This document shows, piece after piece, positions 34,431 through 47,009 of a stretch of DNA of 64,000 bases; position 1 is the first letter of the stretch, and each line of letters starts with the position of its first letter. The stretch covers positions 160,274,770 to 160,338,769 of the forward strand of contig NC_039366.1 of assembly GCF_003573695.1 (NCBI RefSeq). Reading direction: 5' to 3'. The notes below the pieces were generated by a model that was not told where the DNA came from, did no database searches, and saw only the letters and a list, made by a program, of their open reading frames with translations. The position numbers and the translations under genes are program-made. Source of the stretch: Papaver somniferum. Lineage: Eukaryota > Streptophyta > Magnoliopsida > Ranunculales > Papaveraceae.

Positions 34431-35714
34431 TCATTCATCTCCATTTCTTGGGCTCCAAGGAGTCATATCCATAGGATAACTTCCTAAAACCCTAAGAAAA
34501 GATGTAAATTCTTGGACTTCAGCTAAAGCATTTTGAGCTCTTGGCTCAGCCATTGATGCTTCAAAATCAATATAAAACAAATACTCAAAATGTTTAGCTG
34601 TGCCCACATTAGCATCATCAACACACCTAATAGGACAATTCCTATGTGGTCTACTTTCAATCTTAGTCAAACTTATATTTCTAAATGCAAATGCGGATAA
34701 TACCTTGAACAAAACCGATGTCCCTTTATCATGAGCAAACACAATACTCGTTTTAAACGGTCTATCTGTTCTCGGTATAATCGGTTCACGAGCTAGCATA
34801 ACAAACCGAGTCACATTTCCTAAATCATCTTGAATCCCATCGGCTAATATCTGTAAGCCATATAGCTCAGCAGCCCTCGCACTGGCTATAGCAGCTGTAT
34901 CGCGAAGATTATTTGAAGCTATAAACTCAGCAGCACCTGCTGTATCATCAACGGCTTCACGAGCAACATTAAGACCGAGTTTAGTAAGAGTTAACTCGCA
35001 CTGAGATAAAGCTTGTGGATGACTAATAACTCGGTTTAAATACTCCTTTCTTACCCCTGGTAAGACTAATAAACAATGATGAACAGGTAATTGAACTTCA
35101 CCAACAATATGTAGACGATGACGAAGTAGAAGATCATAATTTCGATGAATACTACCACCGAGTGAGTTCTCAACTGGTAATACAGCTCGGTCGGCTATCC
35201 AAAGCTCGACAGCTTGAAAAGCAACTTCAAATTGGTCACAAGGAATGGCTTCACATTTTGGATAAGCTTTACCAGCTGCAGCTTCACTATAAGCACCAGG
35301 AACGCCTTGATAAGCAACTCGAAGCTGATTCCCATGCATAGGAGCCGGAGAAAGATCTGGAATCAGTGATAAAGGCTTCGGAAGATTCTGATCAACAATT
35401 GGAGCAAGATCTAAAGTTTTATGACCATTAACTGCTGTGATTTCTGAATTGTTTGCTTTCTCTGTTTCTGGTTGTTGAGAAACAACGTTGCTTGCTAAGA
35501 TTGCACATGAACTTTGCCAATCTGTCCTGTTCAAACCAATTCCACCTGTGAAGTTCCTCGAATCTGATCTGTATATACATTGAATTGTTCCCGTACGTGT
35601 TTTACGTGATGATGATTGTTGTACAAATTTCTGTTTCATTATTTGATGATAATGGGGCTTATGATACGATACTAGGGATTTTAGAGCTGGCGATTGTGAA
35701 ATTGAAGAATCCAT
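34431..35714 (-). CDS. ADT: Arogenate/prephenate dehydratase, plastid form, intronless
   Basis: This intact 427-aa enzyme catalyses decarboxylation and dehydration of arogenate to phenylalanine (or prephenate to phenylpyruvate), the last steps of phenylalanine synthesis in plastids. Residues 1 to about 100 are Ser-rich and basic, fitting a transit peptide. The dehydratase domain spans about 131-308, with [34 protein letters not shown] and the catalytic TRF motif at 302-304 (NVTRFVML). The regulatory ACT domain covers about 320-412, with ESRP at 353-356, the phenylalanine-binding site. Length is slightly above the Arabidopsis ADTs (about 380-425 aa). The single exon resembles the intronless ADT3-6 group, but the exact paralogue needs a phylogeny. 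The ATG at 35714 is the first in frame and follows a TATA box by about 130 bases. Confidence 0.95.
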   Translation of the reverse strand: MDSSISQSPALKSLVSYHKPHYHQIMKQKFVQQSSSRKTRTGTIQCIYRSDSRNFTGGIGLNRTDWQSSCAILASNVVSQQPETEKANNSEITAVNGHKTLDLAPIVDQNLPKPLSLIPDLSPAPMHGNQLRVAYQGVPGAYSEAAAGKAYPKCEAIPCDQFEVAFQAVELWIADRAVLPVENSLGGSIHRNYDLLLRHRLHIVGEVQLPVHHCLLVLPGVRKEYLNRVISHPQALSQCELTLTKLGLNVAREAVDDTAGAAEFIASNNLRDTAAIASARAAELYGLQILADGIQDDLGNVTRFVMLAREPIIPRTDRPFKTSIVFAHDKGTSVLFKVLSAFAFRNISLTKIESRPHRNCPIRCVDDANVGTAKHFEYLFYIDFEASMAEPRAQNALAEVQEFTSFLRVLGSYPMDMTPWSPRNGDE

Positions 35715-35839
35715 TTTTATTTTTACTTTGATTTTATTTTTGGATTGAAACTGAAAAGAAAGGGGAGATGAGTGGAAGCTTGTTGTTCTCGAGAAGGGAG
35801 AACGCCAAGCTGAGGAATCAAGTGGGAGGGTTAGATGGT

Positions 35840-35845
35840 TTTATA
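35840..35845 (-). promoter_or_regulatory. Candidate TATA box of the ADT gene
   Basis: TATAAA in minus sense within ACTATAAAACC lies about 126 bases before the ATG, leaving room for a 5' leader of 90-100 bases. Upstream sequence to 36690 is AT-rich with no gene. Confidence 0.5.
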
Positions 35846-36690
35846 GTAGACGAAGAGTAAGAAAAGACACAACAAGTAAGACTTTTTTTTTAACTTACTT
35901 GGAAGAGATGTGCTAAACACTAGAGAGGGAAAAGTTTGGGGTTTGGTCAATCCATCTCTTTTTCTTTCAGATTTATTGGTGAGAGGAGGACTAGAGGGAG
36001 AGTGCCAAAATTTCCTTGTGTTTTCATTTTCAGTCGTACGTGTTTGGTATTTTGGTTTAATTTAATGAATTGGGTTAAGCTTGACTAATTAGCTTCTGCT
36101 AATTCAGTTTGGTTGAGCTTTTTTCCTACTTTCTTCTTCTCTTGTTAAAAGTGTGTACTATTGAAGTGTGTTGTTGGGGGAGAGAACAAAGGGTTTTAAG
36201 CTTTCTTTAGCTTTTAATCATCATCCGAGCATCATCACTAACATCATATATTTAATAAAAGTATTGGAATAAGTCACAATTTTTCTCCAACGGAATACTC
36301 CAAATAGGAGTATATTTTTGTGGTCTTTAAAGTATTCTTATATAGAAGTTTTACTGTGTAGGAGTTGACGCTTGCACTGACGTCCAAAAACAGTTGGATG
36401 GTTTCTCAGGGCCATGATATATGGTATGTGACAGTTAAAAAGGGAAAATTGGGAAAATGACTCGGAACTAGGAGTGTCGACCGTAAAAGTGTTTTAATTC
36501 TGATAATTTTGTAAAAAATTTCCCCATTATTAGATTTTCCATGCAAAAAGTTAAATATATTGTCAAACAAGATATACCGGGTGTTGGCAAAGTAAAAAAG
36601 TTGACCTTATATGTATTTAAATAAAAATGAAAATACGCAACTTCATCTTATTGACGTATCTCAGTAATATTATTGTTGTAATCTTCCGCG
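35846..36690. other. Upstream region of ADT
   Basis: No gene or transposon recognised. Contains poly-T and pyrimidine-rich stretches near 35880-35970. It is the likely promoter region of the dehydratase gene and ends at the Tat solo LTR. Confidence 0.45.
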
Positions 36691-38968
36691 TGTTTGTAGT
36701 AGGGTAAAAACTGATTCCGCTGAAAATGGTAAATTGGGTGTGCCACCGAGAAAAGAATCTAAACCCTAAACAAATGTATTGCACATGAGTACTTTAGATT
36801 CGAGAGATCAATCTATACAATTCTGGCCTAAACCAAGAAATGGTCGTTCCATTCTTGCTTCGATCACAAAATGAAGGAGAATGGCTGATCTTAGGGAGGG
36901 AAGCGAAGAAGGTGTTGAGATCAGAATGAGAACTATGAAAGTGTGGTTGTTTTTATGACTTGTGTCAGAATGTAGAACTTGCTTGCATAATTAAGCTATA
37001 AGTTGGTGTTTTCTGGATACTTGTGTCAATGACCCTGTTCGGTTGAAATAGATTGAAAATCTATTTATACAAGTCATAGTCGAACACACACTGATCTCAT
37101 AGGAAGTGGAAGTAGTTGAGTGATGGAGAAGTGGAGATCGTGTAGAATGGTAAAAACCACGTCCCTACTATGAGGGGAAGACTGGTTGGTTTTACTCCCA
37201 CTACTTCTCTACTGCCACTAATCCTGACACTTTATCGTAATGGGTGTGTTGCATGCCGCACGCTGTAAACCGCTAGACCAATACCCTGATGAACATCCCC
37301 CACTTTGTGATATGTTTGATGTCTCGAGTATTTTGTAGAAAATATATAACAAGTTACATGAGGAATGGAACAAGTCCTATATGGTAGTTGCTGAGTGAGT
37401 CTTGCTTGCAAGACCTAATTATTTCGACCAATCACGCGCAAGTTAGGCGACAGGCAATCATATGTGATAAGTCAAGTCGTGAGACTTCCCTCAAAAAATA
37501 GCATGCGATGCTTTTAGGTCAAATGTGAACCCAATATTTATAAAGTATTGTTTGTAATCAGTGATTGTAGAGCATCCCCTTTAAGTAAGAAGCTCGAAAT
37601 TAATCGATGCATATGAAGTGCCGCTATTAGGAGCACGACTAACCTACTTTAAGCAGCTTCCATGAGCTATTTGAGTAGATTGAGGACGAGGCGATCGGTC
37701 CTCATAGGAGAGGAATGGTTGGCAACCATTATGTCATCTCATTGATCGGCTTAAAATTAGATCTAAACCGGTTAAAATCAACTAGCCAACTTTATGGCTG
37801 AGATGATTTGCGGCAGTTTATGTTAATTCGTGAAATTTGATAATCAGAAAATTCAGGTGTGAGACCCGTACTAAAACGGTTAGAATTCTCATACAAACTC
37901 GGATTTTCATGATCTTCCCCTCCATTCTTCTCTAGAAAAGAATTTTCTATCTTTCTACGAGGACATATTTAGGTTTTGAGCTCGTTTAAAGGGTGAAAAC
38001 GGCCCGACAGTAAAAATTCAAGAAAAATTCAGGAGAAATTCTGTCAGTTTTCAGTCATGACCTAACTCGCCTTTTAAGATGTTGCTTTAAAGCGATTTGA
38101 TTAGTTGAAAGGGAAAAGGGGTCGGCATACACCAAAATGGGGCATGGCCAGAGTGTAGGCTGCGACTTTAGAGCAATTTGATTGGCTGATGGGAAAGGGG
38201 CCCGACAGACAGCAATATGGGCATGGACGGTCGGTGATAGGCGGCGCCAGTTAGGCAAAACGACCGGCCAAGTGGCGCGGCCGCGCCCCTCTTGCTGCTG
38301 CCTCTATTTGTCACATATTTCCCTTTATTTCTTATTTTTCAACTTTTGGTAGGATGCTTCTCCTACTAGTTCCATGATGGACCAATTTCCTAGTTTGCCT
38401 AGGTTTAGTTTCGACCAATAGGGATCAAGATATTGCGCAGACCGCAAAAAACCTTATTTTGTAAATTGGTGGTTAGAAAAATTGAATTTTGCGAGCTGAC
38501 ACAAAATTAATCAAACTTGGTGAATTTTGCGCATTGGTGCAAAATCACTAATTTTATTCTCAGGACCAGCGCAGCGTGCTTCTGATTGAGTATTTTGATG
38601 CGTATCTTAGTGCTGACACTTCGGGAAACTCATGCTGCTCTACTGAGAACGAACATTAGTCATCATATCATGTCAATATAAAGAGTTCAGTCGGGAAACA
38701 TAGCATAGGATAAATACTCAGCAGGCTATGCGTCAATGCATAACGCAGGTGGGAATTTAATAAAATTTAAAGAATATCTGGGATTTTGCAACCAACCTTA
38801 TTCTAAGTAAATTTCATATATATAAGTATATGAAATTACTCAATACATATATAATCAAAGAGGCGTAGGCACTCATCACTGTTAAAATGACTCTATTTCT
38901 TTGCAGAACAAGAGTACATAGATTTCGGGTTTTACGTTTTAGCCCTGAACTAAAAACCACCATCAACA
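36691..38968 (-). repeat. Solo LTR of the Tat family, pointing at ADT
   Basis: The right end reads CCACCATCAACA at 38968, the inverse of the Tat LTR start TGTTGATGGTGG. The left end at 36691 (TGTTTGTAGTAGGG) inverts the LTR end CCCATAAACA. The first 400 bases match the inverted end of the Tat-1 LTR (for example CCAAGAAATGGTCGTTCC and GAGAGATCAATCTATA). No internal region follows on either side, so this is a solo LTR of about 2.28 kb. I find no matching target duplication. Its transcriptional direction is the same as ADT, whose start codon is about 1 kb downstream. Confidence 0.8.
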
Positions 38969-39522
38969 GTATTACCATCTAAAAACCGCGATATCGACGA
39001 ATTTAGATGACTCCAGATCAAACGGGTAATAGAGTATATGTTCTCATGTTTTGTCAACATCATCTCTTCCTCCCACATAAAATCTTATATATATATAAAG
39101 AAAAGAGGTATTTTGGTTGGTCACAAAAGGACAAAATAGCTTGGTATAACCAATATAACCCTCAATATCAAATATTACTTCACATATATTCAAGGGTAAA
39201 TGCATTAAATCAATATTTACATACTCAACCTTACATATTTACATATTAATATAAGTGTCATTGTTTTAAAAATACATGAAATTTTTTAAAAACTAGATAT
39301 TTTTCTAAATACACGTCGGATTTTTGTAAAATTAACATGGTCGGAAAGCTCTTTGAATTTCCTACGTAATGAGTACAAATAAGAACAATAAATTTTATTT
39401 AATGAGAAAAAAAATACCATTGTGATCAAGTTTGGTGTTGTTAAAAGAGTAAAATCTAAGCATATGCATCACACATGTGGTTTGACTAGTAAAAATAAAG
39501 AAAACATATTCGCTGAGTGTAG
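38969..39522. other. AT-rich intergenic sequence
   Basis: No gene, RNA or transposon end recognised. Confidence 0.4.
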
Positions 39523-40226
39523 CAACCAAATTTAATTTTTAACTTTTCTGAAGATATAAATTTCCATGTGGTAGTATTGTCTGAAAGAACGAAATGGACA
39601 CATCTTTTCGTCATGGACTCATTATTACCTAACAAGATACTTGAAAAAATTCAACCAGGAACAATTTACAAAATATATGAGAAGGTAGTTTTGCTTACAC
39701 GTTTTAAAGCATTATCGACACGATTTTTCAGTTACTTAAATAATTATGCCATATACGCATCGTTCCAATCAAATTGATACCATCTACAAATCTTTCTTTT
39801 TCTTTATCTTCAGTTCAATCAACAAGCTAGATCAAATTCTTAAAAACAAAGGCAATTTTGCAACACTGATGTCTCGCAACCAAATTCAGTTATGTGCTTC
39901 ACAAAAATATAAATTACCATGTAGCAGCATTTTCAGAAAGTAACCGATATGTCTGATGGTCATGGAATCATTGTTTCCTAACATGATATATGAAAAGATT
40001 AAACCAAAATTTTTTTACGAAATATATTAGAAAATAGGTTTCCCTACACGCTTTTAGGTATCACCAGTACGACTTTTCAGTTTCTTAAATAATTACAGCG
40101 TATAAATATTACTCTGACCAAATTGATACCATCCGAAAAACTTCTCTTCTTTGTAACCTTCTATTCAATCAAAAAGGTATATCTGAGAACATGCATGGGT
40201 GATTTTGCAATCTTGTCATAGTTTTA
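39523..40226. repeat. Tandem duplication, two diverged units of about 350 bp
   Basis: Unit 1 (39523-39876) and unit 2 (39877-40226) both begin GCAACCAAATT. They share, in order, TAAATT-CCATGT, ATGG-CTCATTATT or its variant, TTTTTCAGTT-CTTAAATAATTA, AAATTGATACCATC and GGCAATTTTGCAA-like words at a constant offset of 349-354 bp. A third, partial start (TTGCAATCAAAAG) follows at 40227. They are clearly diverged, so the duplication is old. No coding function is evident. Confidence 0.75.
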
Positions 40227-41216
40227 ATTTGTTCATGTTGCAATCAAAAGAGAAACTTTAAGAATCTTTTGCCCAATTCTCTTATTCTTTCTTTCTAATT
40301 ACTGTCAGCTAAGGTTATATTAGAAGGGTGAGAAAATATTGACTTTACAAGTTTTCCGCACACGCCTTGCTTCTCTTTCCAGGCTTAACTATCAAATATT
40401 TGTGTATATTTTCTTACTTTTTTTTTTTTTAATTTTCCGGAAGGATGTCAGATGCCTTTGAAACTTTCACGCATTAACTTTCTTTGGATAGTGAAACTCT
40501 CAATACAAGCAGTGTAGGTTGAGAGATACACAATACCTTCGAATTCAAGTCATTCGTTTATTAATTTATTTTTTGAAAAACTAAAACTAGTTCGTGGGGT
40601 AAAATAACTCGGTAGAGAAAAAACTTTAAGGATGAGAAAGAAAAAACTTTTCTAGAGTTTTTCTATGTTTTTTCTTCTTCATATCTACTGATTATGTTGC
40701 TTAATCCTTATTTATCAATACCTAAATTATCTGATGTTGTTATTGATACAAATTATGTTGTCAAAAAACTTATCTCTTATGTAGATATAGTTATTGGTCC
40801 AAAATCTTAAGATATTTATATATATCAAATACTGAGGCTTTGTAGTAAAGATACGTAGTCACATATCCATCAAAATTTCAGCAGATGTATACCTCAAAGA
40901 AGTTAAAGCATGCAAAAATAATCTTATATGTTGCTCAATACTTCTTAAAGGTGTACCTCTTACGAATATGGGAGATATCATGAAAAGAGTTGTAATGGTA
41001 TGGCCTTATAGCATCTCCTGGTTAATCTTGGGGAATGACTACTATTTCTTTAGGTACAACTCATTTGGGGAAATTACCTAGATTCAATTAATAAATTTCA
41101 TCTTTGAACCCTGGTTTGCTCCATCTACAATAGATTCAGGATTGTAGTGTTTTTATCAACGTCAAACACCTTCTTAAGTATGGACTCGTCTATATGGAGT
41201 AAGTTTCAAATATTAG
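40227..41216. other. AT-rich intergenic sequence
   Basis: I see no gene or defined element here. The region ends where the solo LTR begins. Confidence 0.4.
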
Positions 41217-43519
41217 TGAAAAGGATATGGTACCAAGTACACCACCAACTTTTTCGTTCGGAAACATGTATGGATAAAAGCTAATACAATCGCAAGTGGA
41301 ACCCACTTTAATATCATTAACAACATGCATATAGAGTTTATATCTCTTTCTTTTCAGAATCAGAAAGTCAAGACAATAAAGTATGTGAACCTCATTGTAT
41401 AAAAGACTTGGATGATGTTCAAAATAAATGGAGTCATATCCAAATAATTGAATCTGAATTCTACCAAGTATGAAACTTGTTATTATCTTTCAAGATACGT
41501 ATTCTACAAGAACGAGTCTCGTAATTGATCACAATTAATATGGACTTATCTACTATGATTGGTTACATACTACTAGTGATATTCCTATTATAAAGATAAA
41601 ACAATATAATATGGGACAAAAAACACAAGACCATAAGTATTATTAAGCGGGAAAACTGCACCTGTAGAAAAATCTCGGGACCTCGTTTGATTTGAACACT
41701 GACCCGTAAGCCGCTAAAAATACTAGCCTACTATCAGACTTCGGACCGGAATATAGTTAAGACTGATTTCATCCTCAAAGAAATTTAGCTGCAGTCATGC
41801 TCCTTACGTCTCTTGAACCTCGTAAGACTCTATGCAATTGATACCCTTAGCTGACTTGCTTTACACCCGAAGAGTTGCTTCAGCCTAAGTGAGTACTTTT
41901 GATACCAATATGCCTCTAATAGATAATCCTATTTGATTTTCCCTTATATCGATAGATGAACGCATGGAAATCTGTTTGCAATAGAAAAATCTAGCAAACC
42001 TCACAAATCTGGAACACTTACAGTCAGTTGGCAGAGAAGCCTGAATTATTAACCGCCCCTCAAGAAGAATCTTAAACCGATCAATAAAGAAGAGTTTTAT
42101 ATATCTATCTTGAGGAATCAAAAAGTATAGGACGAGGAGAACTTTGAGATTTTTATCTATCTCATTCCTGATATAGATTACTAAAACCTCGATAATAGAA
42201 AGAACAAATTCAGAATACACGAACTATATCAAATTAAAGGTAGTCGAACCTGGCTTCACGAATCCCTAAGTAAAATACTTAATTCATAACATAATTATGT
42301 TTCTCATAAGAAAACTAGGTTCATAGAGGACGAATCTAGAAAACAACTAGGATACAGAAGTGTCAGGGTTTGAATTTCCTGGTTGTTTGAGATAACTTGA
42401 GATTCAAGCAAATACTTAATATATTTAGATAAAACTCTTGTTAGGAGTTCATGTAAGCATGTGAAAAGTTTGTTTTGTAATTACATATAAGAATATACAT
42501 TATGGTCCAGAGTATCGTGCCCGTCTATGATGATAGTTCACGAAAAATATGCCCTAAAAACTAACAGACATAATGGTGTTCATTTAAAAATGTAAAACTT
42601 GAATCATGATGCACATACACAAGGTATTTTAGTAAGCAAAGATGTCTTAAAGGTGTTCACGAGAGTTGTAACAACATTAAATGTCTTTTTTAAAAATAGT
42701 TCATAAGCATCTTCGAAATCGTATTGGGTAGGTATGCTAGGGTACCACGTACCTACGAACCAATTCTTGAATTCATATGACCAAGGTACACATATTGGGT
42801 ATGCGTACTCTAAGGTTATTCACAAACTCAGGTTCTTGAGATATGCGTACTGGGTACCTCCCCATATTCACGAATTTGAAACATCATGGTACGCGTACTG
42901 GGTATGCTTACCTATCTATATTCCGAAACTTCAGATATCCATGATACGCAAACTAGGTATGCGTACCTACCTTGAGTTTAGATTTCAGTAGTTCTGAAGA
43001 CTCTTTTTTTTATGTTTGAAACATTTCCAATCGCCATAGATATAAATATCATTGCTTGGGAAATTTTAGAATGATCCACAAACATGGTTCTCGAATAATA
43101 AATTGTTTCGAACTAAGATTGCTAAGGACCTATGAACATCCATTTCTTTGAATCATATTTCGAGATGTTTAACAAGACAAGCTTGACTCAGAACTTCTAC
43201 TTTGCAATATTAAATCTTCTCGTAATTCTACGACATAGTTCCATATAGATATAATGGTTATACTTGTGAAAAATATAATGGTTCAGTCTTCACATAAATC
43301 TATGTTTATGAAGTTCTCCAAATGTCTTCGTTTGATCTCCAATCTTCAATATTCAAGGGTTCTCCAATGATGTCTGATACACAACTACCAAACTTTAATC
43401 CTAGTCCGAGTCTTGACTTAAGTAGACTAGAAATCAAGATATAATTTTGTGCATATCTAACATTGACAACAGGCTCGAGATATCAAAACTTCCGAATTCG
43501 ATCGAGCAGTGCTCTAACA
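41217..43519 (-). repeat. Solo LTR D of the long-LTR copia-like family
   Basis: It begins (minus) at 43519 with TGTTAGAGCACTGCTCG and ends near 41217 with a TGAAAAGG-type terminus; ACACCACCAACTTTTTC at 41240 matches, inverted, the end of the right-hand copy at 63040. The 2303-bp length is close to full. Palindromic GGTACGCGTACTGGGTATGC-type units lie at 42725-42975. No gag follows on the left, and flanking bases (ATTAG and ACTAA) do not match as a target duplication. Confidence 0.75.
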
Positions 43520-45180
43520 ACTAACACTTCAACTGATGACATTAATGAAGTGGTTGACACTGAGAAAAAACTAGGAAATATTGATAGCCGGCATTAGGAG
43601 ATTCATGCAGTTGATCCCAGCGCATTGGTTCCTGGTAATTAGTGAATATTATGTTATGTCCAGTGCACTCTTCAATATGTGAAATTGCAAACACATGAGA
43701 GAATATTAATTGAAGTAGTGTTGAAGGTGAAGTTTTTGAACAGTTTGGTATTCGAGATGCTAACCAAGTTATTTAGGAAATTGTAATAATTTTTTTTAAT
43801 GAAATCCCAAGTACTACTGCTAATCCTGGTAGTAATTGGGTAAATGGTGCGGGAACTCGTTGGTCAGACTATCTGAGAAGGTGAGTTTTATTCTCAAAAA
43901 GAAAGAAACGGAGAAAAGATTCCCACTGATAAGTTAACCATGGATGCTAGTACTAATAAATAGATTTAATAGACTACCATATATACAGACAACAATGAAT
44001 ATGATGATTTTCCAACATTTTTCAAAGTCGTCAATTTGGGAGAATACGGTGATAGAAATACTTTGGATATAATGACATCAAATTCTTCCCCTTTAAATGG
44101 TTTCCAACATGTTTTGAGTGGTTCTAAAATTAAAAAATGTTAAACAAAAAAAAGAATTTATTTGAAATCTTCTGAACATGATTTTCAGATGATACACATT
44201 GGATGAGCTGGTAGATATATCATTTCGCTTTCCAGATCTTTTTTCTTTTCTTTCCCTTTTTCCTTTCTATTTTTTTCTTCAGAAGGTTCTAGTTGTATGC
44301 GTCATTCGTTTATTAACAAATTTTCCAGGTGAATTTTGCTTAAAAGAAACATCATCTTTTCAGTTGCACAAACGTCATCCAATGAAAATGTGAAAACGAA
44401 AAATGAAAAGTTGGCTTACTAGTAAGAAACAAGAATAAAAATTTTTATGTTTAATTGTGCTTATTTTGTGGATACAGTCTTAAATTCGTGTTAAGGTGCT
44501 ACCAACCATTGATGATCTATCAAACAATACCAATACTACATTAAACAAATTGAAACAACACTTTGGTTGAGATATTTGATACGCATATATAGTTAGATAT
44601 CCAATCAAGAAGAAACATTTTTACTTCGCCATATAAATCTAGATCGTGCATCTTGGGTATAAACAACCTTGTAATAACTCAATAATATAAATAGAAACCG
44701 TTGTAAAAATTCTCACCCTTTATAGCTACTAGCTAAAGAAAAACATTGCCTAATCCAAGTTAACTCCCAAAAGCAAAGAACGAATTTTGGAACCCACAGT
44801 AAAGCGGGTAATAGTCTCATGTTATTCAGAGGATAATCATTACCATTACCTGTTAGACCTAAACGCATAATCGTTACCCGCTTACTCCAAATTCTTGCTT
44901 GGCTTTTTTTTTTTCATACTTCAATTATGCTCCTATTAGTAATGGTTATAATGTCCATCTTTTCCCACACTCCTCTTACACCGAATTTCCATAGTTATGA
45001 TTTTATGTAAAATGAACTTATTTTCAAACTCTAGATGATTGTTATTTTGAAGAAAATAAATAGTTTGGGAATTTATCTATATAAGATAACCCTTTATCCA
45101 AATTATATTACCTGATCAATTAAGTTTTCAATTATTTCATCTTTTGTCATGAAAGCTAAACACTTTGAAGGTCAGGAGGT
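43520..45180. other. Unassigned AT-rich sequence
   Basis: No intact gene. The stretch 43520-44110 might be the beginning of the LINE remnant that follows, but no motif confirms it. Confidence 0.35.
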
Positions 45181-46172
45181 CATAAGAATGAGCACTCAGC
45201 CAAGAGAAACAATGGTTCCTGGGCTGGAAAGGAATCCTAGAAGGACTAGAGAACAAATAAAAATACTATAAATGGAAAGTAGAAAATGACATAAAGTTCA
45301 AATATGGGAGGATATATGGATCTTTAACAAGGATATTCTTCAAGCTAAACCCGTAAAATGCCCCTCATATCCGAATTTGGTTAACTAACTTTTCAACAAT
45401 ATGGGAGAGTGGGGATCTGACATCGCGTCTCTATGGTTCTCTACAGAAAATCAAGAAGCTATATATGTTACTCCGTTCAATCTTCAAGAAGAGGATACCA
45501 TGCATAATCTGGAGTCTGAATGACAAGGGATATTTCACTGTTAAATCTATGAATAACAAGAAAATTCAAGACAAAGATGATACTCCTAATATTGTTTGAA
45601 AAGACACATGGAAACTTGATACTAACCCCTCCATCCAAATATTCACAGGGAAATTTCTCATGGTATCCTCTCCACCAATGCCAAGACTAAAAGTCAACTA
45701 CAGTTACCTATGTACATTCCTTGCAAAAGTACCGAATAAGACATATCACAAACCTGATGTTCTGCCCTCTATGATTTCTCTGTTTGGTTTCAGCTATTTG
45801 GCGAGAACCATTAAAACCACCCCGTCAACTGAGCTTACTACCAACAACGCAATACATCACCGTTGCTTCTCTGACAGAGTCCTGAACAATCAAAGTCATA
45901 TTCACAACAATCTCTATTATCAAAGGAATAATTATGACACTTGCGAAAAGATCTCCAGACACCATAAGGAGAAATTTGGCATAACTATCAGCATAATCTC
46001 AATGGACCATAATTCAGACATGGAAGGAAATGCTAATCCTGTTCCATGTACTAACTTCGGTTTTATGGATATGTCCTTATGGGGGAACTGGGTGGGAACA
46101 AGGAGCTTCACATGCTATAGCTTTAGCCCAAACCGAACAATAAGGGAAGCTGATTTAGCATTCTGCTGGTAA
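45181..46172 (+). pseudogene. Non-LTR (LINE/L1-type) retrotransposon 3' remnant
   Basis: In sense the text WEDIWIFNKDILQAKPVKCP, then EWGSDIASLWF, then IIWSLNDKGYFTVKSM followed by WKLDTNPSIQIFTGKFL corresponds to the region after the RT domain of plant L1 elements (the zf-RVT region with the W-x-G-x-F-T-V-K-S motif). The open stretch 45660-46172 continues from it; its last part (FGFMDMSLWGNWVGTRSF and IREADLAFCW) could be a decayed RNase H. Stops interrupt it several times. Confidence 0.55.
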
Positions 46173-46555
46173 AAGATCGCAAAAAAGAAACATAGATTTC
46201 ATATTAAGGATGATGAAACTCTGGGAAAAATAAAGAGCTCTACCAAAAGGGATTCCAAGGCAAATTAAACCTGGGATTCGACAAAATGAATGATGAAAAT
46301 TTTAAAAGATTTATTTTTGTACTAGGTAATCCAGTCAAGGTTGGACGTAATCGAAACTCAATGGCAATATACAACTCTAGATGCCAACACTCAAACTCTA
46401 GGAAACTTTTAATTGAAAGATACCAAATTCGATTTATTTGTTTCAACATCTACAATTGGTAGCATTTAGGTCATGCTAACATGGTGCATGAAAACTCTGT
46501 GGCTCTGCATGCAATTAATCTTAGCTCCGTGGCTCCAAATTCCATAGTTGATTAA

Positions 46556-47009
46556 GAGCAAGTCTTATGGTGGAAGAGTTCCATCTTCTACGCCACATCA
46601 ACATTTGAGGTTGTGGATGGAAGCGCAAGTATAGTGGTGGAACAACAAAAACGCTAATCTTAATAGCTTTGAGCGCTAATCAGAAAAGCGCTATTCAGAA
46701 TAACACAAAACACTATTAAGATTAGCGCTTTTTTCTCAGCCATTAGATTTGCAATGACTCGTTTTAAATTTACGGATAAAAAAAAAAACGCTATTCTGAT
46801 TAGTTTTTTTCGTCCTCTAGTGCGCTATTCTGAATAGCGTTTTACGCTAATCTGATTAGCACTACCATGGATTCCACGGACCATTACACGAAACCATGGA
46901 ACACTGCTTGGATTTTTCATGAAAAACACCAATTTGGAAGCCATTAGACTTGACACTGCATGATTTTTCCACACTTGGAATATGATGGATTCCACCATAA
47001 GACTTGCTC
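46556..47009. mobile_element. Tourist-like (PIF/Harbinger) MITE
   Basis: The 20-bp terminal repeat GAGCAAGTCTTATGGTGGAA at 46556 is repeated inverted at the right end (TTCCACCATAAGACTTGCTC, ending 47009). TAA at 46553-46555 and 47010-47012 is the 3-bp target duplication typical of Tourist elements. The 454-bp body has no coding capacity and contains AGCGCTATTCAGAATAGCG-type internal palindromes at 46650-46865. Confidence 0.9.

Noticed and set aside
45660..46172. Independent 170-aa host gene
   Set aside because: It continues the LINE-type text just upstream (WSLNDKGYFTVKS) and shows no domain of its own.
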